DNA of 46,044 bases from Synergistales bacterium (GTDB lineage Bacteria > Synergistota > Synergistia > Synergistales > Aminithiophilaceae). The DNA lies in assembly GCA_018433595.1 (NCBI GenBank), contig JAHDQY010000016.1, positions 1 to 46,044 on the forward strand, in the 5' to 3' direction. Shown here in pieces: positions 23,231 through 34,100 of the stretch; position 1 is the stretch's first letter, and every line of letters begins with the position of its first letter. Both the position numbers and the translations under genes were made by a program. Under the pieces are notes generated by a model. The model made no database searches. It was not told where the DNA came from and worked only from the letters and a program-made list of their open reading frames with translations.

Positions 23231-23698
23231 TTATCGGCTTTTCTTCAGCCGATAGCAGAAATCGCAGCAGCTTCCACCCTCCATGAGCGTCTCCGATCGG
23301 GTCAGGCCGATGGCCTCGCTGAAACCCTCGATGAAGGCGAAATCGCGGTCGCAGGAGAGAACCGTCCCCCACTCCTTGAGTCCCATCTTTCCGTAGAGGT
23401 CGGCATAACGACAGCGAAGGACGTTGAAGCGGAAGACATCGGGCCCATCCTCGACCACCTCGATCTCCAGAGCACCCCCTTCCGACCAGGAGGAGACGAC
23501 CTTCTTGAAATCCTCCAGGCCGTCGCCCTCCCGGGCGGCGACTCGACCGGCCTCCCAGGCCGCCCTGCAGAGAGCCTTTCCGGCAGCCTCACGAAGCTCA
23601 TCCTCGCTCAGCCTTTCCAGCAGCGGTCTCATAAGGGTCCTGAAAAAGGCGGCTTCGACCTCGCGCCGCTTCAGCAGGGTGATACGTTCTTCGGACAA
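23231..23698 (-). CDS. L-2-amino-thiazoline-4-carboxylate hydrolase-family protein
   Basis: This 155-residue protein matches the ATC-hydrolase family in its C-terminal half: RCRYADLYGKMGLKEWG, CDRDFAFIEGF, LTRSETLMEGGSCCDFCYRL. The Cys-Cys-Asp-Phe motif and the EGF block are family hallmarks. Founding members open aminothiazoline carboxylate on the way to cysteine, but most homologues, common in anaerobes, have no tested activity. TTG 23698 is chosen because GGAAGGAGGA lies 7 bases upstream; the open frame before it crosses a terminator hairpin. It follows the EF-G-like gene on the same strand by about 100 bases. Confidence 0.75.
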   Translation of the reverse strand: MSEERITLLKRREVEAAFFRTLMRPLLERLSEDELREAAGKALCRAAWEAGRVAAREGDGLEDFKKVVSSWSEGGALEIEVVEDGPDVFRFNVLRCRYADLYGKMGLKEWGTVLSCDRDFAFIEGFSEAIGLTRSETLMEGGSCCDFCYRLKKSR

Positions 23699-23720
23699 CG
23701 GAATTCCTCCTTCCAAGAAA

Positions 23721-23746
23721 GACGGGGCGCCTTCAGGCGCCCCGTC
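23721..23746 (-). terminator. Terminator after EF-G-like gene
   Basis: A perfect 11-bp stem (23721-23731 with 23736-23746; GACGGGGCGCC) with TTCA loop lies 56 bases past the EF-G-like stop. In minus-strand reading it is followed by TTTCTTGG, directly before the ribosome site of the next gene. Confidence 0.65.
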
Positions 23747-23801
23747 CGGAGGGTCGAGGAGCTGCGGGGAGGAAGCGGTCGCTTCGATTCCCGCCCCGTT
23801 T

Positions 23802-25883
23802 CTACTCCTCTTCCTCTTCCACCTTGCGGGCGGCGATAACCTTTTTGGAGATATCGCCGGGAACATCTTCGTAGTGGGAGTAGCTCATGGTGAAGTTGCC
23901 CCGGCCCGAGGTCATGGAGCGGAGAATGATGGCGTAGCGGAACATTTCGGCGAGGGGGACCTGAGCCTTGACGACCTGGAGGCTGCCCTTGGCGTCGATG
24001 CCCATGATGCGGCCCCGGCGGCTGTTGAAGTCGCCCATGACGTCACCGAGGTACTCCTCGGGGACGACGACTTCAACGTTCATGATCGGTTCGAGCAGAA
24101 CCGGAGAGGCCTCGGCGATCCCCTTCTTGAAGGCCAGATGGGCGGCCAGCTTGAAGGCCATTTCGGAGGAGTCGACTTCGTGATAGGAGCCGAAGAAGAG
24201 GGAAGCCTTGAAGTCGACGACGGGAAATCCGGCGAGGACACCCTTGACCAGCACCTCCCGCAGCCCTTTCTCGACGGCGGGGATGTAGTTCTTGGGAACA
24301 GAGCCGCCGACAATCTTGTCCTCGAAGACGAAACCCTCGTCCTTGCCCAGCGGGCTGAATTCGATGTGGACGTCGCCGTACTGGCCGTGGCCGCCGGTCT
24401 GTTTCTTGTGCTTGCCCTGGGCCTTGGCTGGCTTGCGGATCGTCTCCCGATAGGGAACGGCCGGCGTGGCCACGTCAAGATCAACGCCGTAGCGCTCCTT
24501 GATGCGGGCCAGGACGATGTCGAGGTGGACGTCACCCATGCCGGAGAGGACGTTGTCACCCGTCTCGGGGTTCTTCTCGAAGTGAAGCGTCATGTCCTCG
24601 TCGAGGATCTTGCGGACAGCCCCGGAGAGCTTGTCCAGGTCCGCCCGGGTCTTGGGCGTGACGGCGAGGCTGTAGACGGGTTGGGGGAACTGGATCGGAG
24701 GCAACTTCAGGGAGTTACCCTTGACGCTCAGCGTATCGCCGACAGCAGCGGAGGTCAGCTTGGGGATGGCGACGATGTCGCCCACGACAATCTCCTTGCT
24801 GTCGGCTCCGCTTTTGCCCGTCATGAGCTTGTAGGTGCTGACGCGCTCCTCTTCCTCTCTGGTGACGTTACAGATCGTCTCATCCGTCGAGTGAGAGCCG
24901 GAAATGACGCGGATGAAGGAGAGCTTGCCCACATAGGGGTCGACCATGACCTTGAAGCAGAGGGCATAGAAGGGCCCTTTGGGGTCGGGAGGCAGGAGAA
25001 CCTCCTCCTCTCCCTTGAGGGCGACACGGGGCGTCGTTTCGAGAGGCGAGGGGAGGAGATCGGCGATGACGTCGAGGAACTGGGTCACGCCCACGTTGGC
25101 AGGACCGGCGCCGGGCACGACGGGGAAAAGCTTACCTGCGACGACGGACCGGCGGACCAGTCCGGCGACCTCTTCGTCAGGCAAGGCTTCGCCATCAAGG
25201 TAGCGCATCATGGCCTCGTCGTCGACCTCGACGGCCCGCTCCACCAAAGCCTCGCGGGCCGCAGCGACGGCGTCGGCCATGTCAGCCGGCGTCCCGCCTT
25301 CGGTGAATTCCTTGCTGCCATCGCCCTTGTAGGTGTAGGACTTGCCCGTCAGGACGTCGACGACCCCCTTGAAGGAGGCTTCCCTGCCGATGGGCAGATA
25401 GACGGCGACGGCGTTGGGCGTCAGCGCCTGCTGAATGTTCTCGACGGTCTTATCGAAATCGGCGTTTTCCTTGTCCATCTTGCTGACGAAGAAGACGGCG
25501 GGACGGGCGAACTCCGCAGCGAACTCCCAGGCCTTCTCGGTCTGCACTTCGACGCCGTGAACGCCGCTCACGACGATGGCCGCCGAATCGGCGACGCGCA
25601 AGGCCGACCGCAGCTCACCGATGAAGTCGGAGAATCCGGGAGTATCGAGGACATAGAGGGTTTTGCCCTTGTGAACGACGGTGGCCAGGGAGGTGTCGAT
25701 TGAGATCTGGCGCTTCTGCTCTTCAGCGGTGAAGTCGGAGACGGTGTTGCCGTCTTCGATCTTCCCCATGCGCGTCACCGCGCCCGTATTGAAGAGCATG
25801 GTCTCGGTAAGCGACGTTTTCCCCGCTCCGCCATGGGCAGCTATGGCGATACTACGGATGTCCTCCGGCTTGCGTGTCCCCAT
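23802..25883 (-). CDS. Elongation factor G-like GTPase (EF-G paralogue)
   Basis: This 693-residue protein has all five EF-G domains. The G1 motif is AHGGAGKTS (residues 16-24; EF-G proper has AHIDAGKTT), switch I reads EEQKRQISID where EF-G has ERGITI, G3 is DTPG, and G4 is SKMDKE where EF-G has NKMD. Domain IV contains KHKKQTGGHGQYGDV, and the C-terminus MTSGRGNFTMSYSHYEDVP is standard. These differences place it in the EF-G-like group found beside a true EF-G. Known members of such groups act in ribosome recycling, stress-time translocation or have no clear role. It lies well away from rps genes and has its own strong promoter. ATG 25883 sits after AGGGGGAA. Confidence 0.88.
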   Translation of the reverse strand: MGTRKPEDIRSIAIAAHGGAGKTSLTETMLFNTGAVTRMGKIEDGNTVSDFTAEEQKRQISIDTSLATVVHKGKTLYVLDTPGFSDFIGELRSALRVADSAAIVVSGVHGVEVQTEKAWEFAAEFARPAVFFVSKMDKENADFDKTVENIQQALTPNAVAVYLPIGREASFKGVVDVLTGKSYTYKGDGSKEFTEGGTPADMADAVAAAREALVERAVEVDDEAMMRYLDGEALPDEEVAGLVRRSVVAGKLFPVVPGAGPANVGVTQFLDVIADLLPSPLETTPRVALKGEEEVLLPPDPKGPFYALCFKVMVDPYVGKLSFIRVISGSHSTDETICNVTREEEERVSTYKLMTGKSGADSKEIVVGDIVAIPKLTSAAVGDTLSVKGNSLKLPPIQFPQPVYSLAVTPKTRADLDKLSGAVRKILDEDMTLHFEKNPETGDNVLSGMGDVHLDIVLARIKERYGVDLDVATPAVPYRETIRKPAKAQGKHKKQTGGHGQYGDVHIEFSPLGKDEGFVFEDKIVGGSVPKNYIPAVEKGLREVLVKGVLAGFPVVDFKASLFFGSYHEVDSSEMAFKLAAHLAFKKGIAEASPVLLEPIMNVEVVVPEEYLGDVMGDFNSRRGRIMGIDAKGSLQVVKAQVPLAEMFRYAIILRSMTSGRGNFTMSYSHYEDVPGDISKKVIAARKVEEEEE

Positions 25884-25950
25884 GAACGATTCCCCCTCTG
25901 TCTACGATGTGTTTCCTTCTCTATATGTGAAGGCTTCGAGTATCCAGGAC

Positions 25951-25982
25951 ATTATATTACGCAGGTGCAGAGAAAAGGTCAA
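25951..25982 (-). promoter_or_regulatory. Promoter of EF-G-like gene
   Basis: On the minus strand TTGACC (25982-25977) is followed after 17 bases by TAATAT, overlapping a perfect TATAAT 20 bases from the -35. Either register gives a good sigma-70-type promoter 65-100 bases upstream of the ATG. Confidence 0.6.
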
Positions 25983-26133
25983 TCCGAGCATACAAAGCCT
26001 CGGGGCTCCCTGTCGCTATCACGCCCTAGGGCAGAAACTCTTTTCTTCCGAAAAAACATCCGATTCTTCCCTGGGAAAGAAAAAGGGACTTCTTAGCCGA
26101 TGAAGCCCCCTCTCTCCTTCTGCAAAGCGTCCC

Positions 26134-26174
26134 GAAAAAAGCCTTGGCCGCCTTCATTCTCCTGAAGCCCGGCC
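26134..26174 (-). terminator. Terminator of the carA-gatB operon
   Basis: In minus-strand reading an imperfect hairpin (GGCCG...CGGCC and CTTCA...TGAAG arms, 26146-26174) is followed by AAGGC and a run of six T (26135-26140). It lies about 100 bases past the gatB stop and is the only clear terminator downstream of the long operon. Confidence 0.55.
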
Positions 26175-26271
26175 TTCCGCAAGAGTCTCCTTCTCCGGCG
26201 AAGCGTCAGGGATCGCGTTGCAGGAGGCCGGAACAAAGAGGAGGTCTGTCGCGATTCGCCTTCCCTTCCTT

Positions 26272-27738
26272 TCAGCTCAATTTCCGGGCGATGAGCGACG
26301 CAACCTGGGCCACATCGGCCTGGCCTCGGGTCTCGCGCATGACGAGCCCCTGGAGGAACTTGATCTTCTTGTCCTTGGGATCCTTGCCGCTTCGGACGGC
26401 CTCGGCGGCGTCCGCGTTTTCGGCGAGGACCTTCTCGACGATCTCTTCCAGCCTCGAACCCTCGACGCGGCCCGAGACGACGCCCGCAGCGGCCATGGCC
26501 GTGTCGAGGCCCGATCCGTCGCGCACCATGACGTCGAAGACATCCTTGGCCGCCGTCGTCGAAAGCTTTCCTCTGTCGACGAGGGCCAGGATCGAGGCCA
26601 GGCTTTCCGGCTTCAGGGGAAAGGCTTCTATGGAGATTTTCCGTTCGTTGAGGACGCGGAGGACCTCGGTGCGGACCCAGTTGGCGGCCCGCTTCGCCTC
26701 GGCTCCGGCCTGGACGCAGCCGTCGAGATAAGCCACGGCGGCGGCGCTTTCGGCGAGGACTTTGGCGTCGTCGGCCCCCAGACCGTAAGCATCGACGAGG
26801 CGACGCTCGGCCTGCCAGGGAAGTTCGGGCATGAGGGAGCGGAGGGCCTCGATCCGATCAGCTGTGACGATGAGAGGCGGCAGGTCGGGGTCGGGGAAGT
26901 AGCGGTAGTCGTGGGCCTCCTCCTTGCTCCTCATGGAGCGTGTCTTGCCTTCTCCGTCGTCCCAGTGGCGCGTCTCCTGATGGATCTCTCCTCCTTCAGC
27001 GAGGACCTTTCTCTGGCGCTTGACCTCGTATTCGAGAGCCCGTTCGAGAGAGCGGAGCGAGTTCATGTTCTTGATCTCCACACGCGATCCCCAGCGGCCG
27101 TCGGAGACCTTCTGGGAAATGTTGGCATCGACGCGGAGCGATCCCGACTCCATGTCGCCATCGGAGACACCCAGGTAGCGGACCAGGCGCCGGATCTCCT
27201 CGGTGTAGCGGCGGGCATGGGGCGGACAGGTGATGTCCGGTTCGGAGACGATCTCCAGCAGAGGGACGCCGCCGCGGTTGTAGTCGACGAGAGAGTGCAG
27301 GGCTCCGGCCAGGCGCCCGTCAACGCTGGGATGGACCAGCTTCCCGGCATCCTCTTCGAGATGGGCGCGGGTGATGGCGACGCGAACCTCCTTTCCCTCG
27401 TCGTCGTCGAAGACGAGAAGGCCTCCGGCACAGATGGGAAGATCGAACTGGCTGATCTGGTAGCCCTTGGAGAGGTCGGCATAAAAGTAGTTCTTACGGT
27501 GGAAACGCGTCGCCTGCTGGACCTTCGAGCCGAGGGCAAGGCCGACCATGGCGGCAAGTTCAACGGCCCTGCCGTTGACGACGGGCAATGAGCCGGGCAT
27601 GCCGAGGCAGACGGGACAGACGTTGCTGTTGGGCCTGGCTCCGATGTAGTCCGTCGAGCAGGAACAGAAGAGTTTCGACTTCGTGGCCAGCTGAACGTGG
27701 ATCTCGAGACCGATGACGGTCTGAAAGGAAAGGGCCAT
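26272..27738 (-). CDS. gatB: Aspartyl/glutamyl-tRNA amidotransferase subunit B
   Basis: This 488-residue subunit of GatCAB is the kinase-like, tRNA-binding part that amidates Glu-tRNA(Gln) and/or Asp-tRNA(Asn). Seen are the N-terminal IGLEIHVQLATKSKLFC, PVCLGMPGSLPV, HRKNYFYADLSKGYQISQ and the zinc/magnesium pocket region, followed by EIKNMNSLRSLERALEYE and the C-terminal YqeY-like domain ending near MRETRGQADVAQVASLIARKL. ATG 27738 directly follows the gatA stop, with AGGAGGTG upstream inside gatA. Last gene of the long minus-strand operon; gatC and gatA precede it. Confidence 0.96.
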   Translation of the reverse strand: MALSFQTVIGLEIHVQLATKSKLFCSCSTDYIGARPNSNVCPVCLGMPGSLPVVNGRAVELAAMVGLALGSKVQQATRFHRKNYFYADLSKGYQISQFDLPICAGGLLVFDDDEGKEVRVAITRAHLEEDAGKLVHPSVDGRLAGALHSLVDYNRGGVPLLEIVSEPDITCPPHARRYTEEIRRLVRYLGVSDGDMESGSLRVDANISQKVSDGRWGSRVEIKNMNSLRSLERALEYEVKRQRKVLAEGGEIHQETRHWDDGEGKTRSMRSKEEAHDYRYFPDPDLPPLIVTADRIEALRSLMPELPWQAERRLVDAYGLGADDAKVLAESAAAVAYLDGCVQAGAEAKRAANWVRTEVLRVLNERKISIEAFPLKPESLASILALVDRGKLSTTAAKDVFDVMVRDGSGLDTAMAAAGVVSGRVEGSRLEEIVEKVLAENADAAEAVRSGKDPKDKKIKFLQGLVMRETRGQADVAQVASLIARKLS

Positions 27739-29202
27739 CTAGAGAACACCTCCTGCCAGGCGCGGCAGCCCCAGGGATTTTTCAATGACGGCGGCGGCGG
27801 AAAATATCTCCATTTCGCCGAAGCGGGGGCCGATGAGCTGGATCCCCACGGGCAGCCCTTCGCTGTAGCCTCCGTTCAGCGAGAGGGCCGGCAGACCGGC
27901 CATGTTGGCCGGCAGGGTGAAGAGGTCGCTCATGTACATCCTGATGGGGTCGCCTATATTCTCCCCCTTCCTGAAGGGAAGGGTCGGCGTCGTCGGGGCC
28001 AGGATGAAATCGACCTCGGAGAAGGCCCGGTCAAATTCGCCGCGGAGGATGGCCACGACCTTGAGAGCCTTGTTGTAATAGGCGTCGTAGTAGCCCGAGC
28101 TGAGGACGTAGGTACCCATCAGGAGACGGCGTTTCACCTCGGGGCCGAAACCTCCCTGACGGGTCTTGTGGTAGAGCTCAATGAGGCTGTCAGCCTCGGC
28201 GGAGAAACCGTAGCGGACGCCGTCGAAGCGGGCCAGGTTGGAACTGGCCTCGGCGGGGGCAATGATGTAGTAGCAGGCCAGCCCGTGACCGACGGTGGGG
28301 AGGGTGACGTCGACGACCGAGGCTCCGGCGTCGATGAGGATCTCCCGGGCGGAGCGGAGGGACTCGATGACGGCTCCGTCGATATCGTAGCCCTCGAACT
28401 CCTTCACCAGGCCGACGCGCTTGCCCCTGAGGTCGGTCACGTCCAGGGCCTTGCGGAAATCGGGGCGAAGGGCGCGGCTGCAGGTGGCGTCCCGTTCATC
28501 GGGCCGGGCAATGACCTCCATGGCCAGCAGGAGATCTTCAAGAGTCCGGGAGAAGGGACCGATCTGGTCGAGGGAGGAGGCGAAGGGGACGACCCCGTAG
28601 CGGCTGACCATGCCGTAGGTCGGCTTGAATCCGTAGACGCCGCAGAAGGCGGCGGGCTGGCGGATGGAGCCACCCGTGTCGCTTCCGAAGGCGAGCGGCG
28701 CGTAGCCGGCGGCGCAGGCGGCGGCACTCCCGCCGGAACTGCCTCCGGGAACGCGGCGGGGGTCCCAGGGGTTGCCGGTGGTGAAGAAGGCCGAGTGTTC
28801 CGTCGAGCTGCCCATGGCGAATTCGTCCATGTTGGCCTTGCCGATCAGGACCGCTCCGGCCTCTTCGAGGTAGCGGACGACGGTGGCATCGTAAGGGGGA
28901 ACCCACCCCTCAAGCATGCGGCTGGCACAGGTGGTCCGGACGCCGCGTGTGCAGAAGTTGTCCTTGACGATGAAGGGGACGCCCGTCAGGGGGCCGGGGT
29001 TCTCGTCCCGACTCAGGGCGATGTCGAGGGCAGAAGCCCGGGCCCGGGCCTCCTCCTTCAGCGGCGTTATGATGGCCGAAAGGATGGGCTCCATCCGCTC
29101 CATGCGGGAAAGATGGGCCTCGACGACTTCAGCGACCGAGTGTTCCTTGCTCCTTATGGAGCGGGCGAGATCGGCGGCCGAACGCGCGTAGAGCTTCATC
29201 AT
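27739..29202 (-). CDS. gatA: Aspartyl/glutamyl-tRNA amidotransferase subunit A
   Basis: This 487-residue glutaminase subunit of GatCAB frees ammonia from glutamine. The amidase signature is complete: the catalytic Lys in VPFIVKDNFCTRG, the first Ser in GSDTGGSIRQPAA and the Gly/Ser-rich GGSSGGSAAACAAG, with the usual GLKPTYG-like block (GFKPTYG). ATG 29202 overlaps the gatC stop (ATGA); ATG 29199 is an equally good start one codon on. The upstream open frame inside gatC is not used. Its glutaminase is intact, in contrast with that of CarA in the same operon. Confidence 0.96.
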   Translation of the reverse strand: MMKLYARSAADLARSIRSKEHSVAEVVEAHLSRMERMEPILSAIITPLKEEARARASALDIALSRDENPGPLTGVPFIVKDNFCTRGVRTTCASRMLEGWVPPYDATVVRYLEEAGAVLIGKANMDEFAMGSSTEHSAFFTTGNPWDPRRVPGGSSGGSAAACAAGYAPLAFGSDTGGSIRQPAAFCGVYGFKPTYGMVSRYGVVPFASSLDQIGPFSRTLEDLLLAMEVIARPDERDATCSRALRPDFRKALDVTDLRGKRVGLVKEFEGYDIDGAVIESLRSAREILIDAGASVVDVTLPTVGHGLACYYIIAPAEASSNLARFDGVRYGFSAEADSLIELYHKTRQGGFGPEVKRRLLMGTYVLSSGYYDAYYNKALKVVAILRGEFDRAFSEVDFILAPTTPTLPFRKGENIGDPIRMYMSDLFTLPANMAGLPALSLNGGYSEGLPVGIQLIGPRFGEMEIFSAAAVIEKSLGLPRLAGGVL

Positions 29203-29492
29203 CAGGCCTCCTCCAGGATCTGGGGAACCCGGAAATAGTCCTCGTCCCGATCGGGGGCCTGGGCGAGAGCCCTTTCCCGGCCATCCCACGAAGCAACCTC
29301 ATCGTTGCGCCAGGGGGTGACGTCGACGGCGTCGACGACGTCGACGACACCGGAGGTATCGACCTCCTGAAGGCGCTCGAAGTGAGTCAGAATCAGGTTG
29401 AAATGCCCCGCAAGGGCGACGACTTCGTCGTCACCGACCTCAAGGCGGGCAAGACGGGCGACGTGTTTCACCTCGTCTTCGGTAACAGCCAT
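29202..29492 (-). CDS. gatC: Aspartyl/glutamyl-tRNA amidotransferase subunit C
   Basis: This 96-residue small subunit wraps around GatA and GatB in the GatCAB complex. The family start is clear (VTEDEVKHVARLARLEV), as is the C-terminal LAQAPDRDEDYFRVPQILE. ATG 29492 has AAGGAGGG 8 bases upstream. It is 43 bases downstream of ligA and overlaps gatA by one base of the shared ATGA. Presence of gatCAB predicts that the organism lacks a dedicated glutaminyl- or asparaginyl-tRNA synthetase; this window cannot confirm it. Confidence 0.95.
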   Translation of the reverse strand: MAVTEDEVKHVARLARLEVGDDEVVALAGHFNLILTHFERLQEVDTSGVVDVVDAVDVTPWRNDEVASWDGRERALAQAPDRDEDYFRVPQILEEA

Positions 29493-29535
29493 GACGTTCC
29501 CTCCTTCTTCTTATACCGATTGTACCGTTTCCGCT

Positions 29536-31587
<2,052 letters not shown>

Positions 31588-33099
31588 CTAGTCGCGGGGA
31601 CGCATGGTGGGGAAAAAGATGACGTCCCTGATGGACCTGGAGTCGGTCAGGAACATGACGAGCCGGTCGATGCCGATGCCCAGCCCCCCCGTAGGCGGAA
31701 GGCCGTATTCGAGGGCGTTGATGAAGTCCTCGTCAAAGGCGTGGGCCTCGTCGTCCCCGGCTTCCTTCTTCTTGAGCTGGTCCAGGAAGCGGCCCCTCTG
31801 GTCGAGCGGGTCGTTGAGCTCGCTGAAGGCGTTGGCCACCTCCTTGCCGTAGACGAAAAGCTCGAAGCGGTCCGTGAAATCGGGGTGGTCGGGATTGCGC
31901 TTGGAGAGGGGTGAGATCTCCGTCGGATGCCCCAGGACGAAGGTGGGCTGGATGAGTTTCTCCTCGACGAACTCCTCGAAGAGAAGGGAGAGGATGATGA
32001 AACGGCTCTCGTCACCCTTGATCTCGAGATGGCGCCTTTTCGCCTCGGCCCGGGCCTCGTCGTCGCTCTGCCAGCTGTGGAAATCGACGCCGCAGTGTTC
32101 CCTGACGAGATCGACCATGGTCGCCCGGCGGAAAGGACGCTCGAAGGAGATCTCCGTCCCCTGGTAGGTGACGACGCGGCTCCCCAGGACATCGGCGCAG
32201 GTGGAGAGGATCTCCTCGGTGAGGTTCATCATGTCCTCGTAGTTGGCGTAGGCCCAGTAGACCTCCATGGCCGTGAACTCGGGGTTGTGCATGGCGTCGA
32301 TGCCCTCGTTGCGGAAGTTCTTGCCGATCTCGTAGACGCGGCCCATCATGCCGACGATGAGGCGCTTCAGGTAGAGCTCGGTGGCGATGCGGAGGTACAT
32401 GTCGATGCCCAGCGCGTTGTGGAAGGTCATGAAGGGCCTGGCGTTGGCGCCTCCCGCGATGGGAGACAGAGTCGGCGTCTCCACCTCAAGGGTACCGTGC
32501 GATTCGAGAACGCGGCGGAAGGTGGAGATGATGAGGCTCCTCCTGCGGAAGACGTCGCGAACTTCGGGGTTGGCGATGAGATCGACATAGCGCTGACGAT
32601 AGCGCGTCTCCGTGTCCTTCAGACCGTGCCACTTCTCGGGCAGGGGGCGCATGGCCTTCGAGAGGAGGCGGAAGGAATCGACCTGAAGGGAGAGCTCCCC
32701 CCGTCTCGTCCGGAAGGGATGGCCGACGATGCCGAGGAAGTCGCCGCTGTCGACCCATTTCTTGAAGAAGCCGTAGGCCTCTTCGCCGAGGGCGTCGATC
32801 TGGAAGTAGAGCTGAAGCGTCCCTCCCTCGTCGCCGACGGTGACGAAGGAGGCCTTGCCGTGCTTGCGGACGGTGAGGACGCGCCCCGCCGTGACGATGC
32901 GATCATCGACATGCTCGTCCTCCTTGAGGTGGATGAAGCGCTCCGAAACCTCCGAGAGCGTCGTCTTTCTCTCCCACCGGTCGTTCAGGAAGGGATCATA
33001 CCCCTCCTCCCGACGCAACCGTTCGAGCTTCTCCAGCCGCTGCCGGTAAATTTCGTTTTCTTCTTCTAGCGTCCACATGGCCTCTTTCGGTTCCGTCAT
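31588..33099 (-). CDS. lysS: Lysyl-tRNA synthetase (class II)
   Basis: This 503-residue enzyme charges tRNA-Lys. It has the N-terminal OB anticodon-binding domain (about 60-150), class II motif 2 (FRNEGIDAMHNPEFTAMEVY) and motif 3 (GLGIGIDRLVMFLT), with RYRQRYVDLIANP before the catalytic core. The length is normal for bacteria. ATG 33099 has GAAAGGAGA upstream; the in-frame ATG at 33153 lies inside the dus gene and is not preferred. It is 17 bases downstream of the dus gene and 15 bases upstream of ligA. Confidence 0.96.
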   Translation of the reverse strand: MTEPKEAMWTLEEENEIYRQRLEKLERLRREEGYDPFLNDRWERKTTLSEVSERFIHLKEDEHVDDRIVTAGRVLTVRKHGKASFVTVGDEGGTLQLYFQIDALGEEAYGFFKKWVDSGDFLGIVGHPFRTRRGELSLQVDSFRLLSKAMRPLPEKWHGLKDTETRYRQRYVDLIANPEVRDVFRRRSLIISTFRRVLESHGTLEVETPTLSPIAGGANARPFMTFHNALGIDMYLRIATELYLKRLIVGMMGRVYEIGKNFRNEGIDAMHNPEFTAMEVYWAYANYEDMMNLTEEILSTCADVLGSRVVTYQGTEISFERPFRRATMVDLVREHCGVDFHSWQSDDEARAEAKRRHLEIKGDESRFIILSLLFEEFVEEKLIQPTFVLGHPTEISPLSKRNPDHPDFTDRFELFVYGKEVANAFSELNDPLDQRGRFLDQLKKKEAGDDEAHAFDEDFINALEYGLPPTGGLGIGIDRLVMFLTDSRSIRDVIFFPTMRPRD

Positions 33100-33116
33100 C
33101 GCTGAACAATCTCCTT

Positions 33117-34100
33117 TCAAGACCGGAAAAGACTCTGAGCCCCGATGAGGCACTCCTCGAGCCCCTTCCAGTTCATCTCCGTCGCCACGGCCCGGCGGAA
33201 GACCGACGCGCCGCTAAACCCTTTAAACATACAGGAGACAAACCGCTTGAGCAAGACGAGGGCGAAGCGCTCGCCCTGCTGCTCTTTGAGATCGCGGCCC
33301 AGCTCCAGCAGAAGGTCGATCTCCCTCTCCGGAGAGGGGGCGCACAGGCTTCCGTCGAAGGGGTATCCCAGGCGGGCCAGGGCCCTGGGGACGAGGAAGG
33401 GGTCGCGGAGGATGCCCCTGGCAAGAAAGACGCCCGCACAGCCGCCGTCGAGGTAGCGCAGGACGTCCTCAACGGCGTAGACGTCGCCGCTGGCGCTCAC
33501 CTTTCCCGGAAAGGCCCGGGCCAGGGCAAGGACGGCTTCGACGTCGGCATGGCCCTCGTAGCGCTGAGCGGCCGTCCGGCCATGGAGGGTGAGATGGTCC
33601 GCTCCGGCTTCAAGCAGAAGACCGCAGAAGGCCGCAGTGCTCAGCGGGTGGGCCGCCGTCGCCTTGCGGAGCTTGACCCAGAGAGGAAACCCCAGCGAGC
33701 CGAGACGGGAAACCATCTCCCGTGCCCTTTTCGGGCTTTCAAGCAGCTTCGCCCCCGATCCCTTGCGGAAGACCTTCGGCATGGGGCAGGCCATGTTGAT
33801 TCCCAGAGCGTCGAAACCGCCCCGGGCGATAGCCAACCTGGCCCCCTCTTCGACGAGAGCGGGATCGTCACCGAAGATCTGAAGGATCAAAGGACGGTCC
33901 CTCCCGTCGGGTGAGGTGATCATGTCTTGCGTCTTCCTGTTGCCCATGACGATGCCGGCGGCGCTGACCATCTCCGTATGGGTCAAGCCGACGCCGAGAC
34001 GGCGGAAGAAGGCCCGGACGGCGGGGACAGTGACTCCCGCCAGGGGGGCCAGCCAGAGGGGATTTTCCAGAGTCAGCCCCCCGACATCGAGAGACGTCAT
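33117..34100 (-). CDS. dusB: tRNA-dihydrouridine synthase (DusB-like)
   Basis: This 327-residue FMN enzyme reduces uridine in tRNA. The TIM barrel opens with WLAPLAGVT; the catalytic Cys105 lies in INMACPMPKV; HGRTAAQRYEG and SGDVYAVEDVL are the FMN/tRNA contact segments. The CPMPKV form is usual for the DusB group. ATG 34100 overlaps the coaX stop (ATGA). The DusB assignment within Dus is from motif memory only. Confidence 0.92.
   Translation of the reverse strand: MTSLDVGGLTLENPLWLAPLAGVTVPAVRAFFRRLGVGLTHTEMVSAAGIVMGNRKTQDMITSPDGRDRPLILQIFGDDPALVEEGARLAIARGGFDALGINMACPMPKVFRKGSGAKLLESPKRAREMVSRLGSLGFPLWVKLRKATAAHPLSTAAFCGLLLEAGADHLTLHGRTAAQRYEGHADVEAVLALARAFPGKVSASGDVYAVEDVLRYLDGGCAGVFLARGILRDPFLVPRALARLGYPFDGSLCAPSPEREIDLLLELGRDLKEQQGERFALVLLKRFVSCMFKGFSGASVFRRAVATEMNWKGLEECLIGAQSLFRS

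Larger units (their letters stand above)
25884..26271. other. 388-base intergenic region between fusA-like and gatB
   Basis: No gene is supported here. The region holds the promoter of the EF-G-like gene (25951-25982), a 10-base palindrome GCCCTAGGGC (26023-26032) and the terminator of the long minus-strand operon (26134-26174). The stretch 26175-26271 between gatB and its terminator carries nothing I can identify; it would be an unusually long 3' untranslated part. A small RNA cannot be excluded. Confidence 0.5.
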
